A stretch of 64,000 nt of DNA. It comes from Bacteroidota bacterium. Lineage in GTDB: Bacteria; Bacteroidota; Bacteroidia; Chitinophagales; Chitinophagaceae. The notes under the pieces are model-generated. The model was not told the origin of the DNA, searched no databases, and saw only the letters and a list, made by a program, of their open reading frames with translations. Made by a program: the position numbers and the translations under genes. Positions 8,030 to 17,191 of this stretch are shown one piece after another (position 1 is the stretch's first letter; each line of letters opens with the position of its first letter). The DNA lies in contig JAFDXE010000019.1 of the NCBI GenBank assembly GCA_018268085.1, positions 1-64,000 on the forward strand, in the 5' to 3' direction.

Positions 8030-10378
8030 ATGTGGCAACGCTTAGGAAAATTTGTACTGAAAAACAGGTTGGTTTTATTAATTATCATGCTGCTCACAAC
8101 CGGCTTAATGGGTTATTACGCATCAAAAGTTAAGCTCAGTTATGAATTCTCCAAAGCAGTTCCTACCGATAATCTGAAATACCAGGAATACCTCGCTTTC
8201 AAAAATACATTCGGGGATGATGGCAATATGCTGGTAATTGGTGTGCAAACAGATAAATTATTTAACCTTCCCATTTTTAATGCTTACCAGCAACTTCAGC
8301 AGGATATTAAACAGGTTGCATCCGTTGAAGACATCCTTTGCGTTTCCAATTCGGTTACACTGGTAAAAGACAGTGTTACTGAAAAACTAAATGCTGTTAA
8401 GATCTTTCCTGTAACCATTGCATCGCAAACACAACTCGACAGTTGTAAAGCCGTATTCCTCAACCTCCCTTTTTACCAATCCGTTTTGTATAATCCGGCT
8501 ACACATGCCTACCTGATGGCGGTAAAAATAAATAAAGACAAGCTGAATTCCCCCGGGAGAACAAAAATTGTAGCGGACATAACGGAATCGGTTATCCGAT
8601 TTGAGAAAGCAACCGGCAGCAGTACGCATATCAGCGGACTTCCATTGATCAGAACGGTGATGGCCGACAGGATTCAAAAGGAGATGAAATTTTTCCTGTT
8701 TGGTTCATTGTTGTTAAGTGTGCTGATCCTCTTGTTGTTCTTTCGCTCCCTATCTACCACACTGTTATCGCTCGTGGTTGTTGGAATGGGTGTGGTATGG
8801 ACAATAGCTGCCGTATATCTCTGCGGCTACAAGATAACGTTATTAACAGCCTTGCTGCCTTCGCTGGTGGTGGTGATTGGTATTCCCAATTGTATCTATT
8901 TTATCAATAAGTTTCATACCTCCTTTCTTGAAACCGGCGACAAGGAAAAATCGCTGGTAAACATGGTAAGTAAAATGGGCGTGGTTACTTTGTTCTGTAA
9001 TATAACGGCAGCCATCGGCTTTGCTGTATTTGCCTTAACGAAAAGCGCTATTCTAAAAGAGTTTGGTGTGGTGGCCGGGCTGAGCATCATGCTCATTTTT
9101 GTAATATCGTTTATTGTATTACCTGCAGTACTCAGTTACCTGCCTTCGCCAAAGGGTAAGGAGTTAAAATACCTGAACAACAGGCTGATCACCAGATTTC
9201 TCGACCGCATTGAAATCTGGGTATTCAAACATACACGTTGGGTGATGATGAGTACAACAGTGATTGTACTTGTATCTGTTGCAGGCATGTTCAAATTGAA
9301 ATCAGTAGCTTTTATCGTTGATGATTTACCGAAGCAGGATAAAATTTATACCGATCTCAAATTTTTTGAACAGCATTTCAAAGGCATTATGCCCCTGGAA
9401 ATTGTGGTAGATACCAAAAAACCAAATGGATTAAGAAAGCCCGGCGTTTTTGAAAGAGCAGATTCATTGTCGGCTTTCATTGCTTCTTTGCCCGTAACCA
9501 ACAGGCCACTCGGCGTATCGGAGGGATTTAAATTTTTCTACCAGGCATTTTCGGAAGGAGATTCATCTGCCTATGTTTTTCCCAATGAAAAGATCGTAGA
9601 AGAGATTTTGCGAAAATTAAAGCCGGCATCTTCACATCCGGATAGCCTTCATCCGGCCAATGCGGCGGTGAGTGGAAATGCGTTGTCTAAAATGTTGCAA
9701 ACGTTTATAGATTCATCCCGGCAGAAAACGAGGATCAGTGTTTCGATGGCAGATATCGGAACAAAAGAATTGCCATTGCTGCTCGATACAATTCAGCAAA
9801 AAGCCAATCAATACTTCGATACATCAAAATACAAGGTTACACTCACGGGTACCAGCATCACCTTCCTGGAAGGCAGCAGGTTTATTATAAACGGGTTGAA
9901 AGAAAGTATTTTCTGGGCATTCCTGCTCATTGCGATCTGCATGTTATATTTATTTAAGTCACTTAGAATACTTGTTTGTTCATTGGTACCCAATTTAATT
10001 CCGCTGATAATTACTGCCGGTATTATGGGTTGGGTGGGTGTACCTTTGAAGCCGTCTACTGTATTAATATTCAGTGTTGCGCTGGGCATTGCGATTGACA
10101 TTACCATTCGTTTCCTGGTAAATTACCGCCAGGATTTACCACAAAACAATAATGATATTGAAACAACCGTTAAGGGCACTGTTCATCATACAGGGCTGAG
10201 TATCATATACACTTCACTGGTGTTGATGGCAGGTTTTATTATATTTTGTGGAAGCAGTTTCGGAGGCACATTTGCATTGGGTTGGCTAACATCGGTAACC
10301 CTGTTATCGGCAACGCTTACCAATCTGGTATTATTACCCGTTTTAATTGTTTTGATTGCGCCAAAGCGGAAAAAATAA
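8030..10378 (+). CDS. MMPL/RND-superfamily exporter
   Basis: A 782-aa inner-membrane protein with the duplicated RND layout: one helix (about 14-32), a periplasmic domain, a block of five helices (about 220-375), a second single helix (about 402-422), a second periplasmic domain and a final helix block (about 635-778). This is the hydrophobe/amphiphile exporter (MMPL) branch, too short for AcrB-type pumps. Related proteins move lipids, hopanoids or fatty-acid derivatives; the substrate here is unknown. No membrane-fusion protein or outer-membrane channel gene adjoins it, so it probably works alone within the inner membrane or with unlinked partners. Confidence 0.88.
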   Translation: MWQRLGKFVLKNRLVLLIIMLLTTGLMGYYASKVKLSYEFSKAVPTDNLKYQEYLAFKNTFGDDGNMLVIGVQTDKLFNLPIFNAYQQLQQDIKQVASVEDILCVSNSVTLVKDSVTEKLNAVKIFPVTIASQTQLDSCKAVFLNLPFYQSVLYNPATHAYLMAVKINKDKLNSPGRTKIVADITESVIRFEKATGSSTHISGLPLIRTVMADRIQKEMKFFLFGSLLLSVLILLLFFRSLSTTLLSLVVVGMGVVWTIAAVYLCGYKITLLTALLPSLVVVIGIPNCIYFINKFHTSFLETGDKEKSLVNMVSKMGVVTLFCNITAAIGFAVFALTKSAILKEFGVVAGLSIMLIFVISFIVLPAVLSYLPSPKGKELKYLNNRLITRFLDRIEIWVFKHTRWVMMSTTVIVLVSVAGMFKLKSVAFIVDDLPKQDKIYTDLKFFEQHFKGIMPLEIVVDTKKPNGLRKPGVFERADSLSAFIASLPVTNRPLGVSEGFKFFYQAFSEGDSSAYVFPNEKIVEEILRKLKPASSHPDSLHPANAAVSGNALSKMLQTFIDSSRQKTRISVSMADIGTKELPLLLDTIQQKANQYFDTSKYKVTLTGTSITFLEGSRFIINGLKESIFWAFLLIAICMLYLFKSLRILVCSLVPNLIPLIITAGIMGWVGVPLKPSTVLIFSVALGIAIDITIRFLVNYRQDLPQNNNDIETTVKGTVHHTGLSIIYTSLVLMAGFIIFCGSSFGGTFALGWLTSVTLLSATLTNLVLLPVLIVLIAPKRKK

Positions 10379-10487
10379 CACCGAAGCATTACTAATTATA
10401 GTTGAACCTTAAATTTTAATCACATTGCAGCAGCGAATGTTGACATAAATATGTCCATCTACCAACAATATGTTAAATATTGTTAAA

Positions 10488-10495
10488 TATCTTTG
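10488..10495 (+). promoter_or_regulatory. -7 promoter box (TATCTTTG) of the susCD operon
   Basis: Exact TAnnTTTG match 22 nt before the susC ATG. It is directly preceded by two tandem copies of tgttaaatat (10471-10480 and 10481-10490), which could be a binding site for a regulator. Confidence 0.6.
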
Positions 10496-10517
10496 TATCT
10501 ACTAAACCAAATCGAAC

Positions 10518-13500
10518 ATGAGAAAACTCTTCTTCTTGCTCTCGGCAATGTTTCTGGCATTGCTGAATGTACAGGCACAAAAAACAATTACTGGTAAGGT
10601 TACGGATGAGAAAGGCAAAGCGCTTTCTAATGTAACTGTATTGGTAAAAGGTACCACAAACGGTGCAACCACCGGTAATGATGGTATGTATTCAATTACA
10701 GTTTCCAATGATGCGAAAACCCTAGTTTTCAGCATGCTTGATTTTGAGACTGTTGAAACAAAAATTAATAACCGGACAAGCATTTCGGTTACCCTTACTT
10801 CTTCCGCCAAGGAATTGAGTGAAGTGGTGGTAACAGGTTTGAACCGGGTAAAGAAATCGCAGTTTGCAGGAGCTTCAACAAAAATCGGTGAGAAAGAACT
10901 AAAGGATCAACCGGTAGGTTCATTCGACCAGATTTTACAGGGAAGGGCTGCAGGCGTTCTTGCAGTTACCGGAAGTGGTGCACCAGGAACTTCTTCAACG
11001 ATCATTATTCGTGGTCAGGGTACGATAGAAGGAGGAAGCAGCCCGTTATATGTTGTTGATGGAATTCCGGTTGAAGCGGGTGTTTTCCAGGGATACAATC
11101 CCAATGATTTTGCTTCAGTGGAAATATTGAGGGATGCTGCATCTACAGCATTGTACGGATCCAGGGGTTCTGCCGGGGTAATAGTTGTAACAACAAAAAG
11201 AGGTTCCAGCGGAAAAATGAAATTGGGCTACAGCATGCAGATGGGTATTAAATCAAAACCTGAATACTCTTTCAGGCCGATGAATACCACCGAGTTGCTG
11301 AAAGCACAGGAAGATTTTGGAAGGGTATTGAATACACCATCAAATCCTTTTATGGGTTCTGATGTAATTCCCGGATGGTACTATTCTCACGAAAATCCGA
11401 TGTATGCTACACTCTCTCCTGATCAACAGGCTACCAATAACCGGATATTAGATTCTATTTCTAAAATAAACACAGACTGGTCTGATTACATTTTCAAAAA
11501 CGGTAAATTCAGCAATCATCAGCTTACCCTTTCCGGGGGAACAGGTAAAACAAGATTGTACAGCAGCCTTGCTTTATATAATGAAATTGGTACTACGCTC
11601 CGTACAGATATGAAGCGTATCACTTTTGTAAATAATATCGATCATGCTGATGATAAATTCAGTTACTCAGTTTCCATGAACCTGGGCTATACAAAAAGGA
11701 ATTTTCAGCAGAGTACAGTTTCTAACAGCTTAGCAAATCCATTCCTTACTTCAGCAGTGAATGTACCATACGCTAAGGTTAGAAATGATGACGGAACTTT
11801 TGCAACAGGACCTGGTGCTTCAAATGCTGCAGCAAACCAGTTAGACCTGAACTATTACGACAGGAACTACAGCAACCAGTTTAAAAGTACGCTGGGTGTA
11901 AACCTTGCCTATAAAATTACAAAAGACCTGACCGCAAATTTTGTAACCGGTATCGATTTCAGGGAAACGCAAAACAGTAATTATGGAAGCAGGCAGGCAT
12001 ATACAAGAAGAGCATCCGGAAGTGTTACCGGTCATGCCGGGTTCCAGTCTGAAGGCTTAACCCGTTTCTTCTCTGGCGATATTCGTCCGTCTCTTACTTA
12101 TAAAAAAATGCTGAAAGAAAAGCACGAATTTGAAGTAACCGTATTGGGTGAGTACATCAAAGAATTCAATAAATTCTTTAATGTACAGGCTTTTGGAATT
12201 GATCCTAAAACGCCTAATACCATTGCTGCAACTACCCAGGGATCAACAGCAAACCAGTTGATTGCAAATACTTCAGGAGATAAATCTGAAAATGCACTTG
12301 CTTCAGGTTTGGCTATGCTGAGGTATACTTTCAACAATAAATACACTTTCACCGGATCTTACAGGCAGGATGGATCATCTAAGCTGCCGAAAGCTACAAG
12401 ATGGCAGGATTTCTATTCTTTAGGTGTTATCTGGGATGCGTCTAAAGAAAGTTTCATCAGGAACATCAAAGCGATCAATTCTCTCAGGGTGAAATTAAGC
12501 TATGGTGGTTCTGGTAATGCAAATAACTTCCCTGGTGGAGATTATCCTTACCAGGCGACTTATGCCTCTAACGGATCATATCTTACTTCGAACACCATTT
12601 TCCTGACCTATCCAGGTAACAACAATATGAAATGGGAAACAACTTATGTAACCAATTTCGGAATTGATTTCGATGTTGTAGACAGGAGAATATATGGAGA
12701 CATTAACCTGTATAACAAAACAACCAAAGACGTATTCGTTGCAAAAACACTTTCTGCGGCTGCTTCCGGCTTGGGTAATGGATTTTCAGAAATCGTAAAC
12801 GCAGGTGAAATCAGGAACAGGGGTGTTGAGATCAATATTAATGGAGATATCATCAGGAACAAAAATCTGGTATGGACTGTTTTCGCCAATTTCGCTTACA
12901 ACAAAAACAAAGTAATTAGTTTAGGTGGAGAATCATCTTATGAAACCGGAACAGAGAATATTACTGTAGGTCTTCCACTGGGAAGTCATTATGAAGTTGA
13001 ATGGGCAGGCGTAGACGCTGCAACCGGTCAGCCTTTATATTATAACAAAGCTGGAAATGTAACCAATGTAAGAAGCGATGACGACAGGGTTCAGAAATTC
13101 GGAACCTGGGAAGCACCACGTAAAGGTGGTTTTGGAACAAGTGTAAAATTCAAAGGATTTGATTTGTCAGTTTTGTTTAGCTGGGAACAAGGTTCTAAAA
13201 AAGTTGACAATATGGAATACTTCCTCGAAAATCCGGTTGGATTTTTATCAGGAGGATACAATCAGTCTGCAGACCTTCACTTCTGGCAAAAACCCGGAGA
13301 TATTGTAAATACCCCAAGCCCTGCTTATGGTACTACCTTCTCTTCAAAAATAATTCATGACGCATCATTCTTACGTTTACGTGATGTAACACTTTCATAC
13401 AGCATTCCTAAGAATATTCTGGCAAAAGCAAAATATGTTTCTAATTTAAGAGTGTTTGTACAAGGTAATAATCTGTTTATCTGGACAAAATGGAGAGGAA

Positions 13501-13589
13501 GAGATCCTGAGGCTGGTGCAACAAACATCAACCTGAGTGAATTCCCTAACCCACGCACCATTACAGGTGGATTACAGATTAATTTTTAA
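10518..13589 (+). CDS. SusC/RagA-family TonB-linked outer membrane receptor
   Basis: A 1023-aa outer-membrane import channel. It has a signal peptide (MRKLFFLLSAMFLALLNVQA), a carboxypeptidase-regulatory-like beta-sandwich (about 23-100), a TonB plug (about 115-230, including the family sequence GSRGSAGVIVVTTKRG) and a 22-strand-type barrel ending in phenylalanine (GGLQINF), the normal C-terminal signal for barrel insertion. With the SusD protein 21 bp downstream it forms the pedal-bin type complex that binds and imports oligosaccharides or peptides. No glycoside hydrolase, sensor or sigma factor adjoins it, so the substrate cannot be inferred. Confidence 0.95.
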   Translation: MRKLFFLLSAMFLALLNVQAQKTITGKVTDEKGKALSNVTVLVKGTTNGATTGNDGMYSITVSNDAKTLVFSMLDFETVETKINNRTSISVTLTSSAKELSEVVVTGLNRVKKSQFAGASTKIGEKELKDQPVGSFDQILQGRAAGVLAVTGSGAPGTSSTIIIRGQGTIEGGSSPLYVVDGIPVEAGVFQGYNPNDFASVEILRDAASTALYGSRGSAGVIVVTTKRGSSGKMKLGYSMQMGIKSKPEYSFRPMNTTELLKAQEDFGRVLNTPSNPFMGSDVIPGWYYSHENPMYATLSPDQQATNNRILDSISKINTDWSDYIFKNGKFSNHQLTLSGGTGKTRLYSSLALYNEIGTTLRTDMKRITFVNNIDHADDKFSYSVSMNLGYTKRNFQQSTVSNSLANPFLTSAVNVPYAKVRNDDGTFATGPGASNAAANQLDLNYYDRNYSNQFKSTLGVNLAYKITKDLTANFVTGIDFRETQNSNYGSRQAYTRRASGSVTGHAGFQSEGLTRFFSGDIRPSLTYKKMLKEKHEFEVTVLGEYIKEFNKFFNVQAFGIDPKTPNTIAATTQGSTANQLIANTSGDKSENALASGLAMLRYTFNNKYTFTGSYRQDGSSKLPKATRWQDFYSLGVIWDASKESFIRNIKAINSLRVKLSYGGSGNANNFPGGDYPYQATYASNGSYLTSNTIFLTYPGNNNMKWETTYVTNFGIDFDVVDRRIYGDINLYNKTTKDVFVAKTLSAAASGLGNGFSEIVNAGEIRNRGVEININGDIIRNKNLVWTVFANFAYNKNKVISLGGESSYETGTENITVGLPLGSHYEVEWAGVDAATGQPLYYNKAGNVTNVRSDDDRVQKFGTWEAPRKGGFGTSVKFKGFDLSVLFSWEQGSKKVDNMEYFLENPVGFLSGGYNQSADLHFWQKPGDIVNTPSPAYGTTFSSKIIHDASFLRLRDVTLSYSIPKNILAKAKYVSNLRVFVQGNNLFIWTKWRGRDPEAGATNINLSEFPNPRTITGGLQINF

Positions 13590-13610
13590 TTACTAAATGA
13601 AAATCAAATC

Positions 13611-15011
13611 ATGAAAAAATATAGAAATATAATATTAGTTGCTGCAGCCATCAGTTCATTTACAATTATATCCAGTTGTAAAAAGCAGCTCGATTTACAA
13701 CCACTTGCTTCATTAAGCGAGGATAACGCATTTCAAACCATTGATGATATTAAAGCAGGAACGTATGCAGGATACTCATTTTATGGTGCTTATGCTGACA
13801 ATATGTATATAAGTGCATTGCTGTCGGATGAAGCTAAACTGGGTGCAAACAATAGTGGAGGTGGAGCATTGGAATATCGTTATCAATTCGGGTCTGATGC
13901 TACTTCAGGCGCTGATGTTGTAGCTGCCTGGGGAGATTACTACGGCGTTATTGGACAAGTAAACAGGGTGTTACCAAAAGTAGCAACCGTTACAGCTACA
14001 CCCGACCAGGAACCACTCAGGGATTACTATAAAGCACAATTGCTCGCTTTAAGAGGAATGGCCTTTTTTGAATTGTTACAGGCTTATTCTAAAAATTATG
14101 ATGCATCCAATCCTTTAGGTGTTCCGCTGGTATTGGATATTAATCCTACCGGCCAGCCTGCAAGAAACAGTGCCGGTGATGTGATGAACCAGATCGTTTC
14201 TGATCTGAATGATGCAAAATCTTTATTACCTGCAGTTACTGCTTCAAATTTTACGGATACATTATTGAACCAGGTTAACATTGCTGCCTACCAGGCACGC
14301 ATTGCACTGTACAGGAAAGATTATGATGCAGCAGTAACCTATGCTAGTGAAGTGATTAACTCAAATGTAAAACCACTTGCAGACATCAGCAGCTTCCCGG
14401 ATATCTGGGTAGGTGCCAGCGATGCAGAAGTTTTATTCAGGAGAAAATATACGGGTGGTGGAATCGGTAGCCTTTGGAGTACCAGTGCCGGCCAGATTTT
14501 GATTGCCCCTTCTGATAAACTGGTAAGTTCTTATTCCGGATCGGATGTAAGGCTTCCTGTGTACATCGGAACAAACGGAACAAATAATTATGTAAATAAA
14601 TTTTATGGTTCCTCTCTTGGTGTTGGGGTTGTAGATGCAATTGTTGCAAGAACTGCAGAAATGTATCTTATCCGTGCTGAAGCTTATGCAAATAAAAATG
14701 ATATCGTTTCAGGAGCTGCTGATCTCAACTTCCTCAGGTCACATCGTATCAACGGTTATGTTGATGAAAGTTTTGCAAGTTCAACAGCACTACTCAATGC
14801 AGTTATTGAAGAAAGATATAAAGAACTCGCTTTTGAAGGATTCCGTTATTTTGACCTGAAGCGTAATTCACTTCCTGTTCAAAGACAGGCTTCTGATGTT
14901 GCTTCATCTGAATGGCAAACCTTACCTGTAGATAGCAAATACTTTGTATTGCCTATTCCCAGCGATGAAATAAAAGCTAATTCAAATATGGTTCAGAACC
15001 CGGGATACTAA
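13611..15011 (+). CDS. SusD/RagB-family surface lipoprotein
   Basis: A 466-aa nutrient-binding lipoprotein and the lid of the SusCD complex. The lipobox is SSCKKQLD, with the lipidated Cys near residue 23. The family opening LDLQPLASLSEDNAF, the TPR-like helical core (YKAQLLALRGMAFFELLQAY) and the C-terminal RYKELAFEGFRYFDLKR segment are clear. It starts 21 bp after susC and is cotranscribed. Length is slightly under the family mean (500-600 aa), suggesting a smaller ligand-binding insert. Confidence 0.95.
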   Translation: MKKYRNIILVAAAISSFTIISSCKKQLDLQPLASLSEDNAFQTIDDIKAGTYAGYSFYGAYADNMYISALLSDEAKLGANNSGGGALEYRYQFGSDATSGADVVAAWGDYYGVIGQVNRVLPKVATVTATPDQEPLRDYYKAQLLALRGMAFFELLQAYSKNYDASNPLGVPLVLDINPTGQPARNSAGDVMNQIVSDLNDAKSLLPAVTASNFTDTLLNQVNIAAYQARIALYRKDYDAAVTYASEVINSNVKPLADISSFPDIWVGASDAEVLFRRKYTGGGIGSLWSTSAGQILIAPSDKLVSSYSGSDVRLPVYIGTNGTNNYVNKFYGSSLGVGVVDAIVARTAEMYLIRAEAYANKNDIVSGAADLNFLRSHRINGYVDESFASSTALLNAVIEERYKELAFEGFRYFDLKRNSLPVQRQASDVASSEWQTLPVDSKYFVLPIPSDEIKANSNMVQNPGY

Positions 15012-15057
15012 TTCACTTTAAATCTTTACATTTAATACTCAGTAAATAAAAAATAAC

Positions 15058-15969
15058 ATGAAATCAATCAAAAGTATACTAACATTGGCAATCGCATCAA
15101 TGTTCGTATTATCATCATGTGATAAAACAAAGCCTTATGATATTGCAGTATCGGCTCCAAGAGCACATTTTGTAGGGAAAGAAACGCAAACCTATAATGT
15201 GATAGACAATCCTGCTCCTTCCTTTACACTGCAGGTAGGTACTACAGATGTTTCTAATGCAGACAGGCTTGTTACGTACAATATCAGTTCAACCAGCGGA
15301 GCTGCAGCCGGAACACAATATACAATTCCAGGTTTTTCCGGAAATACCGGTAGCGTAACTGTGAAAGGCGGAGAAGCACTGGCCGACATCGTAATCCAGG
15401 CAGACTATAACGAATATTCAAGTGGAAGAAGGGATACACTTCTGTTTACAATTTCTACTCCATCCCTTGAACCGGCAGCATTCCTCGATACGGTAAAAGT
15501 CATTCTTGCTGGTCCAAGCGGTTGCAGCGAAGGCAATCCTGATTTTGCCGCTACATTGGGTAACTATGCCAATACAAATGAAACATTAGCGGGAAATCCT
15601 TATGGTCCATATACTACAGCTATCTCCAGTGTAACACCAACTGGGCCAACTTCGGCTACCATGGTTGTAGAAAATATCTGGGACAATGGCTGGGGACCAA
15701 TTGAATTTACACTCGACTGGTCAGATCCATCCAATCCTACAACAACCTGTGTACAACAGAATAATATTCCAGGTAGCGATGCCGGTGATCTGAACTCTAC
15801 TTATGCCGGGATGCCGGTTGCTGTTAGAGCAAATGCAACCAGTGGCCCGGGAACATATTCAGCATGTGATCAACGATTTGTTTTGAACATGCAATTGGGC
15901 GTAGGAAATGGTGCCGGTGGTGTTTTAGGATATTTTAATGCATTATACCAGGTGATCCTGGAAAGATAA
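15058..15969 (+). CDS. SusCD-associated surface lipoprotein, Calx-beta-like domain
   Basis: A 303-aa lipoprotein (lipobox LSSCDKTK, Cys near 21), the third gene of the susCD operon, 46 bp after susD and followed by a terminator. Residues about 30-150 look like a DUF4843/Calx-beta sandwich (VSNADRLVTYNISSTSGAAA, DYNEYSSGRRDTLLFTIS). The C-terminal half is rich in Gly, Thr, Asn and Pro with three Cys (SGCSEGNPDF, TTTCVQQN, SACDQRF). By position it is probably a surface ligand-binding partner of the SusCD complex, analogous to SusE/F-type proteins though unrelated in visible sequence. Confidence 0.75.
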   Translation: MKSIKSILTLAIASMFVLSSCDKTKPYDIAVSAPRAHFVGKETQTYNVIDNPAPSFTLQVGTTDVSNADRLVTYNISSTSGAAAGTQYTIPGFSGNTGSVTVKGGEALADIVIQADYNEYSSGRRDTLLFTISTPSLEPAAFLDTVKVILAGPSGCSEGNPDFAATLGNYANTNETLAGNPYGPYTTAISSVTPTGPTSATMVVENIWDNGWGPIEFTLDWSDPSNPTTTCVQQNNIPGSDAGDLNSTYAGMPVAVRANATSGPGTYSACDQRFVLNMQLGVGNGAGGVLGYFNALYQVILER

Positions 15970-15988
15970 TATCAATCAGTTCTTAATA

Positions 15989-16023
15989 AAAAGGCCACTA
16001 ACGTAAAAGGTTAGTGGCCTTTT
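15989..16023. terminator. bidirectional rho-independent terminator between the sus operon and tlpA-like gene
   Basis: Perfect 14-bp stem (15989-16002 with 16010-16023) around a 7-nt loop, with A-run on one side and T-run on the other, centred between two convergent genes. It should stop both transcripts. Confidence 0.9.
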
Positions 16024-16042
16024 GTTTTATTTTACTGTAAAG

Positions 16043-17185
16043 CTATTTTAATATTTCCGCCAGCTTCCTGTGGAGTTCTTCCCCCCTTAATTCGGTTGCA
16101 AGAATTTTGCCGGTAGGATCCAGCAAAACGTTATAAGGAATACCATCGAAACCATACATGCCTACTACCACACTTTTCCATTGTTTTAAATCACTCACCT
16201 GCATCCAGTTTAAATGATCCTGGTTGATGGCATTGATCCATTTTGCCTTGTCGTCATCCAGCGATACACCCAATACTGTAAAATTCTTATCCCTGAATTT
16301 TTCATAAGCAGCAACTACATTCGGATTTTCTCCCCTGCAGGGGCCACACCAGCTTGCCCAGAAATCTACCAGCACATATTTTCCTCTTAATGCATTCAAT
16401 GAAAAAGGTTTGCCTGAAGTATCACTCAGCGTAAAATCAGGTGCCATATTGCCAATACCTGGTTTATCACCTGCCGGTTGTTTAGGCTGTTCTATGGAAG
16501 CGATGTACTGATCAAATCTCTTCATCAGGTCTGCAATGCCCTGGTGGCCGGGAAATTTTTTGCCAAGCGGCGGTACAATTTTTTTCAGCGACTCAACATC
16601 CAGCTCTTTTGTATAACCCAGAGCAAACATCGTAACTACAGGATCAGATGTTGTATCAATAAACCGCACGATGTAATTCTTAAAATCATTACTCATTGCA
16701 TCCCGCTTCGCTGCTTCTGCATTTACTAAACTATCATTCGCCGAAACAAGAGAATCAATTTTTTTATTTGTCTCAAATAAACTCCTTCCTTTCGCATCCA
16801 CCTGTATGATCAGGTTTTTTAAAATTGAATTGGCTTTTGTATTAAACTTCGGGCCTTCAAGACTTACATCATTGATATCTGCAGTAAAATCAATTGTTGG
16901 CTGATCATTGATAAACAAAAAGCCTACCTGCATTTTTTCCGGTCTTATCCTGTACAAACCTTCTTCTGTAGCAACGGTTGATAAAGAAAATTTTCCGTTT
17001 TTTACTTCAGCCGTATCAATGATCTCGGGGTTCTTATCTCCAAAATACAATTGCTCCAGGTAAATTTTCTGATCGGGAATATGTTGAATATTACCATTAA
17101 CTACAAAGCGGTTGTGCTTTGTTTCATTATGATTACAGGAAATCATTCCTGCACAGATCATTGCAATAGCTGCTATTTTTTTCAT
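16043..17185 (-). CDS. TlpA-like thiol-disulfide oxidoreductase lipoprotein with DUF4369
   Basis: A 380-aa lipoprotein (lipobox GMISCNHN, Cys17). Residues about 25-120 form a DUF4369-type beta domain (FVVNGNIQHIPDQKIYLEQL), 121-235 is a helical linker, and 245-380 is a thioredoxin fold of the AhpC/TSA-TlpA kind with WASWCGPC (CxxC at 280-283) and the cis-Pro region GIPYNVLLDP. Such proteins reduce or isomerise disulfides in the periplasm. It lies 6 bp after gatB on the same strand, so the two are probably cotranscribed although their functions are unrelated. Confidence 0.9.
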   Translation of the reverse strand: MKKIAAIAMICAGMISCNHNETKHNRFVVNGNIQHIPDQKIYLEQLYFGDKNPEIIDTAEVKNGKFSLSTVATEEGLYRIRPEKMQVGFLFINDQPTIDFTADINDVSLEGPKFNTKANSILKNLIIQVDAKGRSLFETNKKIDSLVSANDSLVNAEAAKRDAMSNDFKNYIVRFIDTTSDPVVTMFALGYTKELDVESLKKIVPPLGKKFPGHQGIADLMKRFDQYIASIEQPKQPAGDKPGIGNMAPDFTLSDTSGKPFSLNALRGKYVLVDFWASWCGPCRGENPNVVAAYEKFRDKNFTVLGVSLDDDKAKWINAINQDHLNWMQVSDLKQWKSVVVGMYGFDGIPYNVLLDPTGKILATELRGEELHRKLAEILK

Positions 17186-17191
17186 TACTGT

